Below are positions 9,530-16,935 of a stretch of 37,633 bases of DNA, one piece after another. Each line of letters begins with the position of its first letter. Positions within the stretch are counted from its first letter, which is position 1. The notes below the pieces were generated by a model. The model did not search any database. It was given only the letters and a program-made list of their open reading frames with translations, and was not told where the DNA came from. Both the position numbers and the translations under genes were made by a program. The stretch covers positions 1 to 37,633 of the forward strand of contig CANFGA010000001.1 in assembly GCA_947446335.1 (NCBI GenBank), read 5' to 3'. Origin of the DNA: Oxalobacteraceae bacterium (lineage in GTDB: Bacteria > Pseudomonadota > Gammaproteobacteria > Burkholderiales > Burkholderiaceae_D).

Positions 9530-10416
9530 CTCTGGAAAATGCGTCAACCATCAATGCGCCAGGGCGCTACGTCCTGACGCTGGCCGCGGCGAGCAGCCGC
9601 GGTCAAGTCGCCGCGATCACGGCGCTGCTGGAGCGCCATGGCGCGTACATCGAAGAGTTTGCAGTGTTCGATGACGTGTTTCTTGCTCGTTTTTACGTGC
9701 GCAGCGTGATCCGGCTCGAACATGCCGACGCGGCCCGTGTGGCGGCGCTGCGCGCAGAATACGCCGCCCTGGTGGACCGGTTCGATCAAGCCAGCGGCGC
9801 CTTGCATGATCTGCGCTACCAGACCCGCGTGCTGATCATGGTCTCCAAGGCCGACCATTGCCTGCGCGATCTGCTGGCACAGTGGCGGCGCAAGGAATTG
9901 AACATGGACGTAGTTGCCGTCGTCTCCAATCATGCCGATTTGCGCCACTTCGTCGAGGCCGAGGGCTTGCCGTTCCACCACCTGCCCATCACTGCCGACA
10001 CCAAGCCGCAGCAAGAGGCGGCGCTGCTCGCTTGCATCAAACAATACGACGCCGAACTGATTGTGCTGGCGCGCTACATGCAGGTATTGTCGGGCAATCT
10101 GTGCAACACCTTGGCCGGTCGCGTGATCAATATTCATCACTCGTTCTTGCCGGGCTTCCAGGGGGCGCGCCCGTATGAACAGGCGTACGCGCGGGGAGTC
10201 AAACTCATAGGCGCAACGGCGCACTTCGCGACCACGGATCTGGACGAAGGCCCGATCATCGAACAGGCGCTGGAACGCGTCGATCACGCATTTGCGCCCG
10301 AGCATTTGCTCAGCACCGGGCGCCACGTCGAATGCCTGGTGCTGGGACGGGCGTTGCGCTATGTGCTGGAGCACCGCGTCTTCATCAATGGACTGCGCAC
10401 CGTGGTATTGCGCTGA
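9526..10416 (+). CDS. purU: Formyltetrahydrofolate deformylase
   Basis: Hydrolyses 10-formyl-THF to formate and THF, which fits an operon whose oxidase loads one-carbon units onto THF. The 296-residue protein has an N-terminal ACT-like regulatory domain (about 10-95) and a C-terminal formyl-transferase fold. The catalytic set is visible: Asn202 and His204 in NIHHSFLPGFQGARPY and Asp240 in DLDEGPII. The start at 9526 overlaps the soxG stop (ATGA), so translation is coupled. Last gene of the sox operon, followed by a candidate hairpin terminator. The same gene order, sox genes then purU, is common in Pseudomonas and Burkholderia relatives. Confidence 0.96.
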   Translation: MTLENASTINAPGRYVLTLAAASSRGQVAAITALLERHGAYIEEFAVFDDVFLARFYVRSVIRLEHADAARVAALRAEYAALVDRFDQASGALHDLRYQTRVLIMVSKADHCLRDLLAQWRRKELNMDVVAVVSNHADLRHFVEAEGLPFHHLPITADTKPQQEAALLACIKQYDAELIVLARYMQVLSGNLCNTLAGRVINIHHSFLPGFQGARPYEQAYARGVKLIGATAHFATTDLDEGPIIEQALERVDHAFAPEHLLSTGRHVECLVLGRALRYVLEHRVFINGLRTVVLR

Positions 10417-10461
10417 GATGGCCATGGCCAGGCGCAACCGAGCCATGGCAATGACAACAGG

Positions 10462-10489
10462 CCGATGACGGCAATCATGGCGTCATCGG
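10462..10489. terminator. Candidate hairpin between convergent purU and livF
   Basis: A perfect 9-bp stem (CCGATGACG at 10462-10470 with CGTCATCGG at 10481-10489) with a 10-nt loop lies in the 138-bp gap between two converging genes. No T-run follows on either strand, so intrinsic termination is uncertain. Two GCCATGGC palindromes (near 10423 and 10442) could form a second, weaker hairpin. Confidence 0.4.
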
Positions 10490-10554
10490 ATCTTGAAAAA
10501 ACCACGGCGCCAGTCGCTGTGGCATCGCTGCGGTTCTTGAACAGTGCGCAGGCT

Positions 10555-11280
10555 TCAGGCGAAATAGGCTTGCTTGACTTCATCGCTGTTGCGCAGCGCC
10601 TCGGTGGTGCCGCTCGCTACCACCTTGCCTTGCATGAGCACGTAACCGTAATGCGCAAGCGCAAGGGTCTGGTGCACGTTTTGCTCGACCAGCAAGATCG
10701 TGATGCCGAGCCCATTGATGTGCTCGATGACGTTGAAGGTTTCCTTGACGAACAGCGGCGACAAGCCCAGCGACGGCTCGTCGATCAGCAACAACTTGGG
10801 CGCCGCCATCAAGCCGCGCCCGATCGAGAGCATCGCTTGCTCACCGCCGGACATGGTGCCGCTGAGTTGCTTGATGCGCTCCTTGAGGCGCGGGAAGATT
10901 TCATAGACTTCATCGAGGCGTTTGCGGATCACCTCACTGCTGTTTTCGCGGTAGGCGCCGATGCGCAGATTTTCTTCGACCGTCATCTTGGCAAAGACCT
11001 TGCGCCCTTCCGGAATGCAGGCGATGCCAGCCTGGTTGATACGGTGGGTTGCCAGGGCGGTGATGTCGCGGCCCTCGAAACGGATGTTGCCGCTGTGCGG
11101 CCTGGTCAAGGACAGGATCGAGCGGATCATCGTCGATTTGCCGGAACCGTTTGCGCCCAGGATGCAAGTGATCTTGCCCGGTGCCACATCGACCGACACA
11201 TCGGTGAGGACATCGGCCTTGTCGTAGGCGGTGTAGATGTGTTCGACCTGAAGGCCGATGGCGCGTGCTGCTGTGCTCAT
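10555..11280 (-). CDS. livF: Branched-chain-type ABC transporter ATP-binding protein (LivF-like)
   Basis: 241-residue ATPase of the LivF type, working at the cytoplasmic face with LivG to drive the LivHM channel. It shows Walker A (LGANGSGKST), an intact ABC signature (MSGGEQAML), Walker B (LLLIDEPSLGL) and the VEQN segment usual for LivF at the H-loop. The start at 11280 overlaps the livG stop by 4 bp (ATGA) and gives the usual LivF N-terminus; the frame is open further upstream but not family-like. Last gene of the binding protein-livHMGF operon. The substrate is unknown; the setting inside a methylamine island suggests an amino acid or N-methylated amine rather than leucine. Confidence 0.93.
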   Translation of the reverse strand: MSTAARAIGLQVEHIYTAYDKADVLTDVSVDVAPGKITCILGANGSGKSTMIRSILSLTRPHSGNIRFEGRDITALATHRINQAGIACIPEGRKVFAKMTVEENLRIGAYRENSSEVIRKRLDEVYEIFPRLKERIKQLSGTMSGGEQAMLSIGRGLMAAPKLLLIDEPSLGLSPLFVKETFNVIEHINGLGITILLVEQNVHQTLALAHYGYVLMQGKVVASGTTEALRNSDEVKQAYFA

Positions 11281-12062
11281 GATTGTCCCAAGTAAGCTTC
11301 CTGCACTTGCAAATTGGCGGCGATTTCGCGGTACGTCCCTTCGCACAATTTCTTGCCATAGTTGAAGATAACGCAACGATCGGTGATGCGCTCGATCACG
11401 TTCATTTCATGTTCGATGATGACGATCGTCAAGCCAGGAATACGCTCGCGCACGGCCAGGATGTCGTCCATCAGTTCGCGCGTTTCTTCGTGCGTCATGC
11501 CAGCCGATGGCTCGTCGAGCAACAGCAGGCGCGGCTTGCTGACCAGCGCCCGGCAAATTTCGATACGGCGGCGATCGATCATGTTGACCGATCCGGCCGC
11601 ATCGAACAATTTCGTGCCGAGCGAGCTTGAAAACGTGGTCACGAGTTGCCAGGCTTCATCGTAGTTTTTTTCGAACTGACGCTTCAGTGCGCTGCGCTGG
11701 ACCAGGTTGAACCAGAAGCCATGGTTCAGATTCTGATGATTGCCGATCATGATGTTGTCGAAAATCGTCAATGGCAGCGACAGCCGCGAGCGCTGAAACG
11801 TGCGGGTGATGCCGCAGCGATAGATCTCCTGCGCCGCCAGGCGGCTGATGTCGCGATCTTCGAACCGGATGTTGCCGGCGCTGGCCGTGTAGATGCCGGT
11901 GAGGACATTGAATAGCGTGGTCTTGCCCGAGCCATTGGGTCCCAGCAAGCCGAGGATTTCACCTTGCCGGATCTCCATGCTCAGGTTATCCAGCGCGACC
12001 AGGCCGCCGAAACGCATGGTCAGGTTGCGGCATTCGAGGATGGGCTTTCTGCTGGTCGTCAT
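11277..12062 (-). CDS. livG: Branched-chain-type ABC transporter ATP-binding protein (LivG-like) with degenerate signature
   Basis: 261-residue LivG-type ATPase. Walker A (LLGPNGSGKTTLFN), the Q-loop region (ITRTFQRSRL), Walker B (LLLLDEPSAGMT) and the H-loop (IIEHEM) are intact. The ABC signature that normally reads LSYGQ or similar before RRLEIARAL is replaced by VNMID (about residues 159-163) before RRRIEICRAL. In a LivF/LivG heterodimer this would leave one of the two composite ATP sites degenerate. Start at 12062 is chosen because it overlaps the livM stop (ATGA) and fits the family; the longer frame upstream is antisense to nothing family-like. Confidence 0.92.
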   Translation of the reverse strand: MTTSRKPILECRNLTMRFGGLVALDNLSMEIRQGEILGLLGPNGSGKTTLFNVLTGIYTASAGNIRFEDRDISRLAAQEIYRCGITRTFQRSRLSLPLTIFDNIMIGNHQNLNHGFWFNLVQRSALKRQFEKNYDEAWQLVTTFSSSLGTKLFDAAGSVNMIDRRRIEICRALVSKPRLLLLDEPSAGMTHEETRELMDDILAVRERIPGLTIVIIEHEMNVIERITDRCVIFNYGKKLCEGTYREIAANLQVQEAYLGQS

Positions 12063-13297
12063 TTTCCACTCCAGCCGGGCACATAGCTGCGCAAGCGCCG
12101 CGGAAACAGCCCGTCCTGGCGAAACAACAGGATCAGGATCACCGCGATCGCATACAGCAAGAAGCGGTATTCCTGGATAGACTGCAGCTTTTCCGGCAAC
12201 AGCACCACCAGCACTGCCGCCGGCAAGATGCCCCACGCATTGCCCATGCCGCCCATGACCACGATCGAAATCATGATCAGCGAATCGGCAAACGTAAAAT
12301 TGGTCGGCGCCACGAAGCCGGTCATCATCGCAAAGAATGCGCCAGCCACGCCGGCGAAGCCATTGCCGAGCATGAAAGCGCTGATTTTCCAGCGCCGGAC
12401 CTGGATGCCGAAGGTCGATGCCGCGGTTTCATCGATGCGCACGGCATCGAAGGCCAGGCCGATCCATGAACGCTCGATGCGCTTGGTGATCGTGAAGGCG
12501 AGCGCGGCAAGCACCAGAGCGCAGAGCGCATAGTTGGCATAAAAAGAAATCGTGATGTCGCCGATCTCGATATTGTCACGCAAGACCCAGCCGAATATCT
12601 GCATGCCCGGCACTTTCAAGCCTTGCGCTCCGCCCAGCGTTTCGTTCACTTCCAGAAAGGTGCGAAAAAGAATGCCGAACGCGATCGTCACCAGCGCCGC
12701 ATAGTGGCCGCGCGTGCGCAGCACCGGCAGCAGCAAAATGGCGCCGATTGCCGCCGCCATCACGCCACCGAGAAACAGAATCAACAGGTGCGGCAATTGC
12801 GTGTGCACCGCCAGCACTGCCGCGGTGTAACTGCCCACGCCAAAAAACGCGGCGCCGGCGAAGTTGACCACCCCGGCATACCCGGTCTGCAGGTTCAGGC
12901 CCAGACACACCACCGCATACACCAGCACCGTGCACAGCATCAGCAAGGCGAAATGCGCTGCGTGGAACACCGCAATGAAGATCAGAAACCCGGCCAGCAC
13001 CGTGCCATTCATCAGCGCGTGATGGCTATCGAAGGCCCGTTCGGCGCGTTGCGCAATGCCGCTGCGGTTCGCCGCGTAGCCCGCCACGCCGGCCAGGAAG
13101 AGCAAGCTCAGCAACAGCCACTGGTTTTCAGCGGCCATGGCAAAGATCGCCAACAGCAGCGTCAGCAGCACGCCGCCGACAGCGAGCAACAGATTGGTCC
13201 GGCCTGTACCGATGCCTGTGCCGTTATCGGGACCGGTTCCGGTAACGGTCCCGGCGACTGGATTGATCGGTGCCGCCTTGCCTGAAGCATTTTTCAT
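12059..13297 (-). CDS. livM: Branched-chain-type ABC transporter permease (LivM-like)
   Basis: 412-residue inner-membrane permease with about ten hydrophobic segments. The BPD_transp_2 family features include LGLNLQTGYAGVVNFAGAAF and the late GMGNAWGILPAAVLV. An unusual N-terminal extension of about 30 residues, rich in Gly and Thr (TGTGPDNGTGIGTG), precedes the first helix. The ATG at 13297 is preferred, 4 bp after the livH stop; a GTG at 13327 in the same frame would overlap livH by 26 bp. Overlaps livG by ATGA. Confidence 0.92.
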   Translation of the reverse strand: MKNASGKAAPINPVAGTVTGTGPDNGTGIGTGRTNLLLAVGGVLLTLLLAIFAMAAENQWLLLSLLFLAGVAGYAANRSGIAQRAERAFDSHHALMNGTVLAGFLIFIAVFHAAHFALLMLCTVLVYAVVCLGLNLQTGYAGVVNFAGAAFFGVGSYTAAVLAVHTQLPHLLILFLGGVMAAAIGAILLLPVLRTRGHYAALVTIAFGILFRTFLEVNETLGGAQGLKVPGMQIFGWVLRDNIEIGDITISFYANYALCALVLAALAFTITKRIERSWIGLAFDAVRIDETAASTFGIQVRRWKISAFMLGNGFAGVAGAFFAMMTGFVAPTNFTFADSLIMISIVVMGGMGNAWGILPAAVLVVLLPEKLQSIQEYRFLLYAIAVILILLFRQDGLFPRRLRSYVPGWSGK

Positions 13298-13301
13298 CGC
13301 G

Positions 13302-14222
13302 TCAAACCCTTTCACTCGTTTTTTCACCGATCAAGCCGGTCGGCTTGAAGCCGATCAGGATGATCACGACCGCGAATGCGAATACATCCTTGTAAGCGCT
13401 GGAGAATGGCATGGCCACCACGCCGATGATCTGCAATGCGGCGAACAGGAATCCGCCGAGGATGGCGCCGTAAATGTTGCCCAGGCCGCCGATGACAGCG
13501 GCACTGAATCCGATCACGCCCAGCATCAAGCCGGTGCCGAAATTGATTTCGTTGTAATACAGCCCGTTCATCACCCCGGCCAGCGCAGCGAGCGCCGAGC
13601 CCAGGCCGAACGTGAGCAACACGACCAATTCGAAATGGATGCCCATGATGCGCGCGGTTTCACCATCTTGCGCCACGGCGCGGATCGCCAGGCCCAGTTT
13701 GGTATGGTTGATCAGCAAGTTCACCAGATAGATCACCAGCACGCCGACCGCGATCAAGATCAGGGTATCGATGCGCAAGATGAAGCGGCCGAATTCGAAC
13801 GAGGTGCTCGGCAACAGATGCGGAAACGACTGCGGATTCGATCCGCTGGGGTAAAACAGGCGGATCGATTCGCGGATCACGGTTCCGACCATCAGCGTGA
13901 TCAACAGCGTGATGAAGGGCGGCGCGCTACGCAGTGGCAACACCAGAAACTTCGCGATCAAGGCGCCCAGCAATGCCATGCTGGCAACTGCCGCCAGCAC
14001 CACGAGCACGAGCAACAGCAGCGGCGAGGTGACACCGGCATCGCTCAAGATGATGTAACTACCCAGACTGACGAACACCCCCAGCGTCAGCACGTCGCCG
14101 TGCGAAAACTTGATCACGTCGAGCACGCCAAAGAACAGCGTGAATCCGACCGCCACCATCGCATAGATCACGCCGAGCATGATGCCATTGAAACCGTATT
14201 GCGCGATCAAGCCGATATCCAT
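13302..14222 (-). CDS. livH: Branched-chain-type ABC transporter permease (LivH-like)
   Basis: 306-residue inner-membrane permease. It begins with the typical QYGFNGIMLGVIYAMVAVGF helix, followed by FSHGDVLTLG, and has the conserved LGSALAALAGVMNGL and FSAAVIGGLGNIYGAILGG segments near the C-terminus. It pairs with LivM to form the channel. Start at 14222 gives the usual N-terminus; an in-frame extension of 11 codons upstream is possible but unneeded. 129 bp separates it from the binding-protein gene, a gap that holds no obvious gene. Confidence 0.93.
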   Translation of the reverse strand: MDIGLIAQYGFNGIMLGVIYAMVAVGFTLFFGVLDVIKFSHGDVLTLGVFVSLGSYIILSDAGVTSPLLLLVLVVLAAVASMALLGALIAKFLVLPLRSAPPFITLLITLMVGTVIRESIRLFYPSGSNPQSFPHLLPSTSFEFGRFILRIDTLILIAVGVLVIYLVNLLINHTKLGLAIRAVAQDGETARIMGIHFELVVLLTFGLGSALAALAGVMNGLYYNEINFGTGLMLGVIGFSAAVIGGLGNIYGAILGGFLFAALQIIGVVAMPFSSAYKDVFAFAVVIILIGFKPTGLIGEKTSERV

Positions 14223-14351
14223 CGTCTCTGTCCGGTCGTGGGTCCGCCGCAGCAAGACCCGGGTTGATCATGCAGTACAGGGAGGCGAACATCCCGTGCC
14301 GCTCGAAGATGGACACACAGTCCGGTACCGGCCGCCCACCATGGTCAAGAA

Positions 14352-15542
14352 TCAGCGCCCCTTGAGCTTGCGTTTGCCGCTGGCGTATTCGCTGTCACTC
14401 CAATCGATCCACTTGCCGTCCTGCACCACATATTTGGTCGTGGTCGGATTGATGTTCTGGCCGTACTCATCAAACGTGACCTTGCCGACGATGGAGTCGT
14501 AATCCTTGACCTTGCCGAGTTCGTTGTTTATTTTTTTGCGGTTCGGGCCGGTCTTTTCGATCGTGTCCATCACCAGCGACGTGGCAACGTAGGCATACGG
14601 GCCGTACGCTTCCGGCGGTTCGTTGTACTTGGCCGCGGCGTATTGCTCGATGAAGAATTTTCCGCCCGGCAGTTTTGCCACCGGCGGGCTGTCATACATC
14701 GCGATGGTCCCTTCGGCCAGCGCGCCAGCGGCGCTCACGAATGCTTCGCCGACGATGCCCGAGGTGCCCTGAAATTGCGCATTGATGCCAAGCTTGTGCA
14801 TTTGTGTCAGCACGCGCACGCCGATGCCGGTCAAGCCGCCGAAATAAATGATTTCAGGATTGAGCTCCTTGATCTTGGTGAGTTCGGCATTGAAGTCTTG
14901 CTGGTCGGCACCGACACCGAAGCTGCCCAGCATGGTGCCACCGCTTTCCTTGAGATACTGGCTGAAGTATTTGTACATCGATTTGCCGTAATCGGTGGTG
15001 TCGTAGATGGCGACCCAGCGCTTGTACTTTTGCTCCCCGGTCAAAAATTGCGCCGCGACCTGATTCTGCTTGATCAGCGTGGCGCTGACGCGATGCATTT
15101 CCTTGATTTTCTGGCCATAGATGATTTCCGGCAGCACCGCGGCCCAGATCACGGTCGGCACGCTGAACTGGCGGTAGACATCGACGGTGGCGATTGCGAC
15201 CGAAGAGCAATAATGCGGGATGATGGCCATGATCGCATTGTCGGCCGCCGCCTTGGTAGCGACCTGCACCCCGACGTTGGGCTTGCATTCGTCGTCGAGG
15301 CTGATCAACTGAAAGTTGTACTTCGATTTGGCGTCGGCATTGTGCAGCTTGACTGCGAGTTCGGCAGAATTGCGTCCGCCCAGGCCGTGCGAAGAATTGG
15401 AGCCCGTCAGCGGCCCGATGAAGGCGATCTTCACCGTGTCCTTGGCCGCGGCGCTCAATGAAAAAACGCCCAGGCCCAGGCCCAGACTGAGACCAAGACC
15501 GACTAAGCAGGTATTGATGGTGCGCGTCGATGATGCATGCAT
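14352..15542 (-). CDS. Periplasmic binding protein of Liv-type ABC transporter
   Basis: 396-residue type I periplasmic binding protein (Peripla_BP_6, LivJ-like). Signal peptide at residues 1 to about 35 with the very regular hydrophobic core LGLSLGLGLGVFSL and likely cleavage after SAAA. The mature protein starts KDTVKIAFIGPLTG, as in LivJ relatives. Start at 15542 is chosen for the GGAG sequence about nine bases upstream and the signal peptide; the frame is open further upstream. It heads the livHMGF operon, and its leader shares 17 of 18 bases with the leader of the glyA remnant at 27214-27231. The substrate cannot be read from the sequence; location favours an amine or amino acid linked to betaine breakdown. 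Confidence 0.9.
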   Translation of the reverse strand: MHASSTRTINTCLVGLGLSLGLGLGVFSLSAAAKDTVKIAFIGPLTGSNSSHGLGGRNSAELAVKLHNADAKSKYNFQLISLDDECKPNVGVQVATKAAADNAIMAIIPHYCSSVAIATVDVYRQFSVPTVIWAAVLPEIIYGQKIKEMHRVSATLIKQNQVAAQFLTGEQKYKRWVAIYDTTDYGKSMYKYFSQYLKESGGTMLGSFGVGADQQDFNAELTKIKELNPEIIYFGGLTGIGVRVLTQMHKLGINAQFQGTSGIVGEAFVSAAGALAEGTIAMYDSPPVAKLPGGKFFIEQYAAAKYNEPPEAYGPYAYVATSLVMDTIEKTGPNRKKINNELGKVKDYDSIVGKVTFDEYGQNINPTTTKYVVQDGKWIDWSDSEYASGKRKLKGR

Positions 15543-15546
15543 GGCC

Positions 15547-15564
15547 GATGCTCCGTAAGTGATC
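15547..15564 (-). promoter_or_regulatory. 18-bp leader element with ribosome binding site, shared with glyA remnant
   Basis: Read on the minus strand this is GATCACTTACGGAGCATC, ending 4 bp before the ATG of the binding-protein gene and containing its GGAG ribosome binding site. The same element with one change is found at 27214-27231 before the glyA remnant. Confidence 0.55.
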
Positions 15565-15878
15565 CCGCGTACATGCTCGCCGTGCGGTGAGCACACTGAG
15601 GACAATTACACCATCGACGCCCACGCACAATGTGAAACAAAGCGACCGTCGATTGCACTTTTTCGCCATCGGCGGGATCCGGCCCGCTGCGCGGCAAGCC
15701 GCCATGACATATACCCCTACAACAAATGCAATAAATGATTACATCTATTGCAATACTGGCTTACAAATTGCTTATATTCTGGAAACGACATGATATGTCG
15801 CCATCAGATCGGCATCGGTGCACACTCGCATCACCAGCGCACGCCATTTTGGGGTCGCACAGGCAAGCAAGAATGAGC

Positions 15879-15935
15879 GCACCGAAAAGGAATGGCCGCA
15901 CTAAAACGGAATGGGTGCACTAAAAAGGAGATACA
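15879..15935 (+). repeat. Three 19-bp tandem repeats running into the regulator's ribosome binding site
   Basis: Units start at 15879, 15898 and 15917, each beginning GCAC followed by an A-rich AAAAxGGA core. The third unit supplies the AAGGAG that serves the ATG at 15938. A degenerate fourth copy may precede them (15863-15878). Earlier units thus carry decoy GGAATG sequences. Confidence 0.7.
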
Positions 15936-15937
15936 CA

Positions 15938-16933
15938 ATGTCACTGGAACACGTCATGTCCCGCACTGCGGGATTGTCCGTCGGCTTCATCCTCGCACCT
16001 GGCTTCACCATGGTGGCGTTCGTCGCATTTGTCGATACCTTGCGCCTGGCCGCTGACGAAGGCGATCGCAGTCGCCCCATCCACTGTCGCTGGAGCATTC
16101 TGAGCCATAACATGCAGCCGATCCGCGCCAGTTGCGGCATCGAGATCACGCCGACGACCGAACTGCCCGACCCGAGGGGCTTCGATTACATCATCGTTGT
16201 CGGCGGCTTGCTCACAGCGCCCAGACTGGACCCGTCGCTGTGTGCCTATCTCAAACTGGCCAACGAGCGCAAGGTGGCGCTGGTGGGCTTGTGCACCGGT
16301 GGCTTCACGCTCGCGCGCCTGGGCCTGATGGACGGCTATCGCACCTGTGTCAGCTGGTTTCACTGCGGCGAATTCGCCAGCGAATTTCCACACCTGCAAG
16401 TGATTTCAGATGAGCTGTATGTCGTCGACCGGGACCGCTTGACCTGCGCCGGCGGTACCAGCGTCGTGCATCTGGCCGCCTTTCTGGTCGAGCGCCACAA
16501 CAGCAAGGGCCAGGCCGCGAAGGCGTTGCGGATCCTGATCGAGAACGCGCTGCAATCGGAACGGGCATTGCAACCGCAACCGCTGTTTACCGAAGAGACT
16601 GAAAACTTGCGCGTGCGCAAGGCCATGCTGCTGATCGAACGCAATCTGAGCACGCCGCTGTCGACCGAATTCATCGCCCGGCACGTGAGCATCAGTGACC
16701 GTCATCTCGAGCGCCTGTTCCTGGCCGAGATCGGCATCAGTCCCTCGACGTTCGCGCTGAAGCTGCGTCTGTCGAATGCCTATCGCTTGCTGGAAACGAC
16801 CCGCAATTCGATCATCGATATCGCCGTCCAATGCGGGTTTCAAAGCAGCTCGCATTTTTCGCGCAGCTTTCGCGGTGCACACGGCATGTCACCTTCGCAG
16901 GTGCGCAAGCAAGTGTGTCACGGCGCGGCGTGA
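15938..16933 (+). CDS. GlxA-family transcriptional regulator (DJ-1/PfpI-like domain plus AraC HTH)
   Basis: 331-residue regulator with an N-terminal GATase1-like/DJ-1 domain (about 10-190, with GLCTGGFTLARLGLMDGYRT near 115) and a C-terminal AraC helix-turn-helix pair (about 230-325, ending SIIDIAVQCGFQSSSHFSRS). This is the family of ArgR, GbdR, CdhR and SouR, activators that sense amino acids and methylated amines. ATG 15938 is chosen because AAGGAG lies seven bases upstream; an in-frame ATG at 15911 has no proper site. It is divergent from the Liv-type operon and convergent with gbcB, with only 2 bp between stop codons. It may control the Liv-type system or sarcosine use; which one is inference. 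Confidence 0.88.
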   Translation: MSLEHVMSRTAGLSVGFILAPGFTMVAFVAFVDTLRLAADEGDRSRPIHCRWSILSHNMQPIRASCGIEITPTTELPDPRGFDYIIVVGGLLTAPRLDPSLCAYLKLANERKVALVGLCTGGFTLARLGLMDGYRTCVSWFHCGEFASEFPHLQVISDELYVVDRDRLTCAGGTSVVHLAAFLVERHNSKGQAAKALRILIENALQSERALQPQPLFTEETENLRVRKAMLLIERNLSTPLSTEFIARHVSISDRHLERLFLAEIGISPSTFALKLRLSNAYRLLETTRNSIIDIAVQCGFQSSSHFSRSFRGAHGMSPSQVRKQVCHGAA

Positions 16934-16935
16934 GC

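Larger units (their letters stand above)
15543..15937. promoter_or_regulatory. Divergent regulatory region between the Liv-type operon and the GlxA-type regulator
   Basis: 395 bp with several signals. An inverted repeat TGCAATA (15727-15733) / TATTGCA (15746-15752) lies in AT-rich DNA. A second inverted repeat, CGACAT-GAT-ATGTCG (15786-15800), contains the TGTCGC half-site seen in the sister promoters, here as opposed rather than direct half-sites. At the right end a 19-bp tandem array (15879-15935) leads into the regulator. Promoters for both directions must lie here, but no hexamer pair is clear enough to call. Confidence 0.5.

Noticed and set aside
15795..15842. A fifth 21-bp TGTCGC direct repeat before the regulator at 15938
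   Set aside because: A TGTCGC half-site exists at 15796, but the sequence 21 bp on either side does not match, and no -10 lies at the expected distance.
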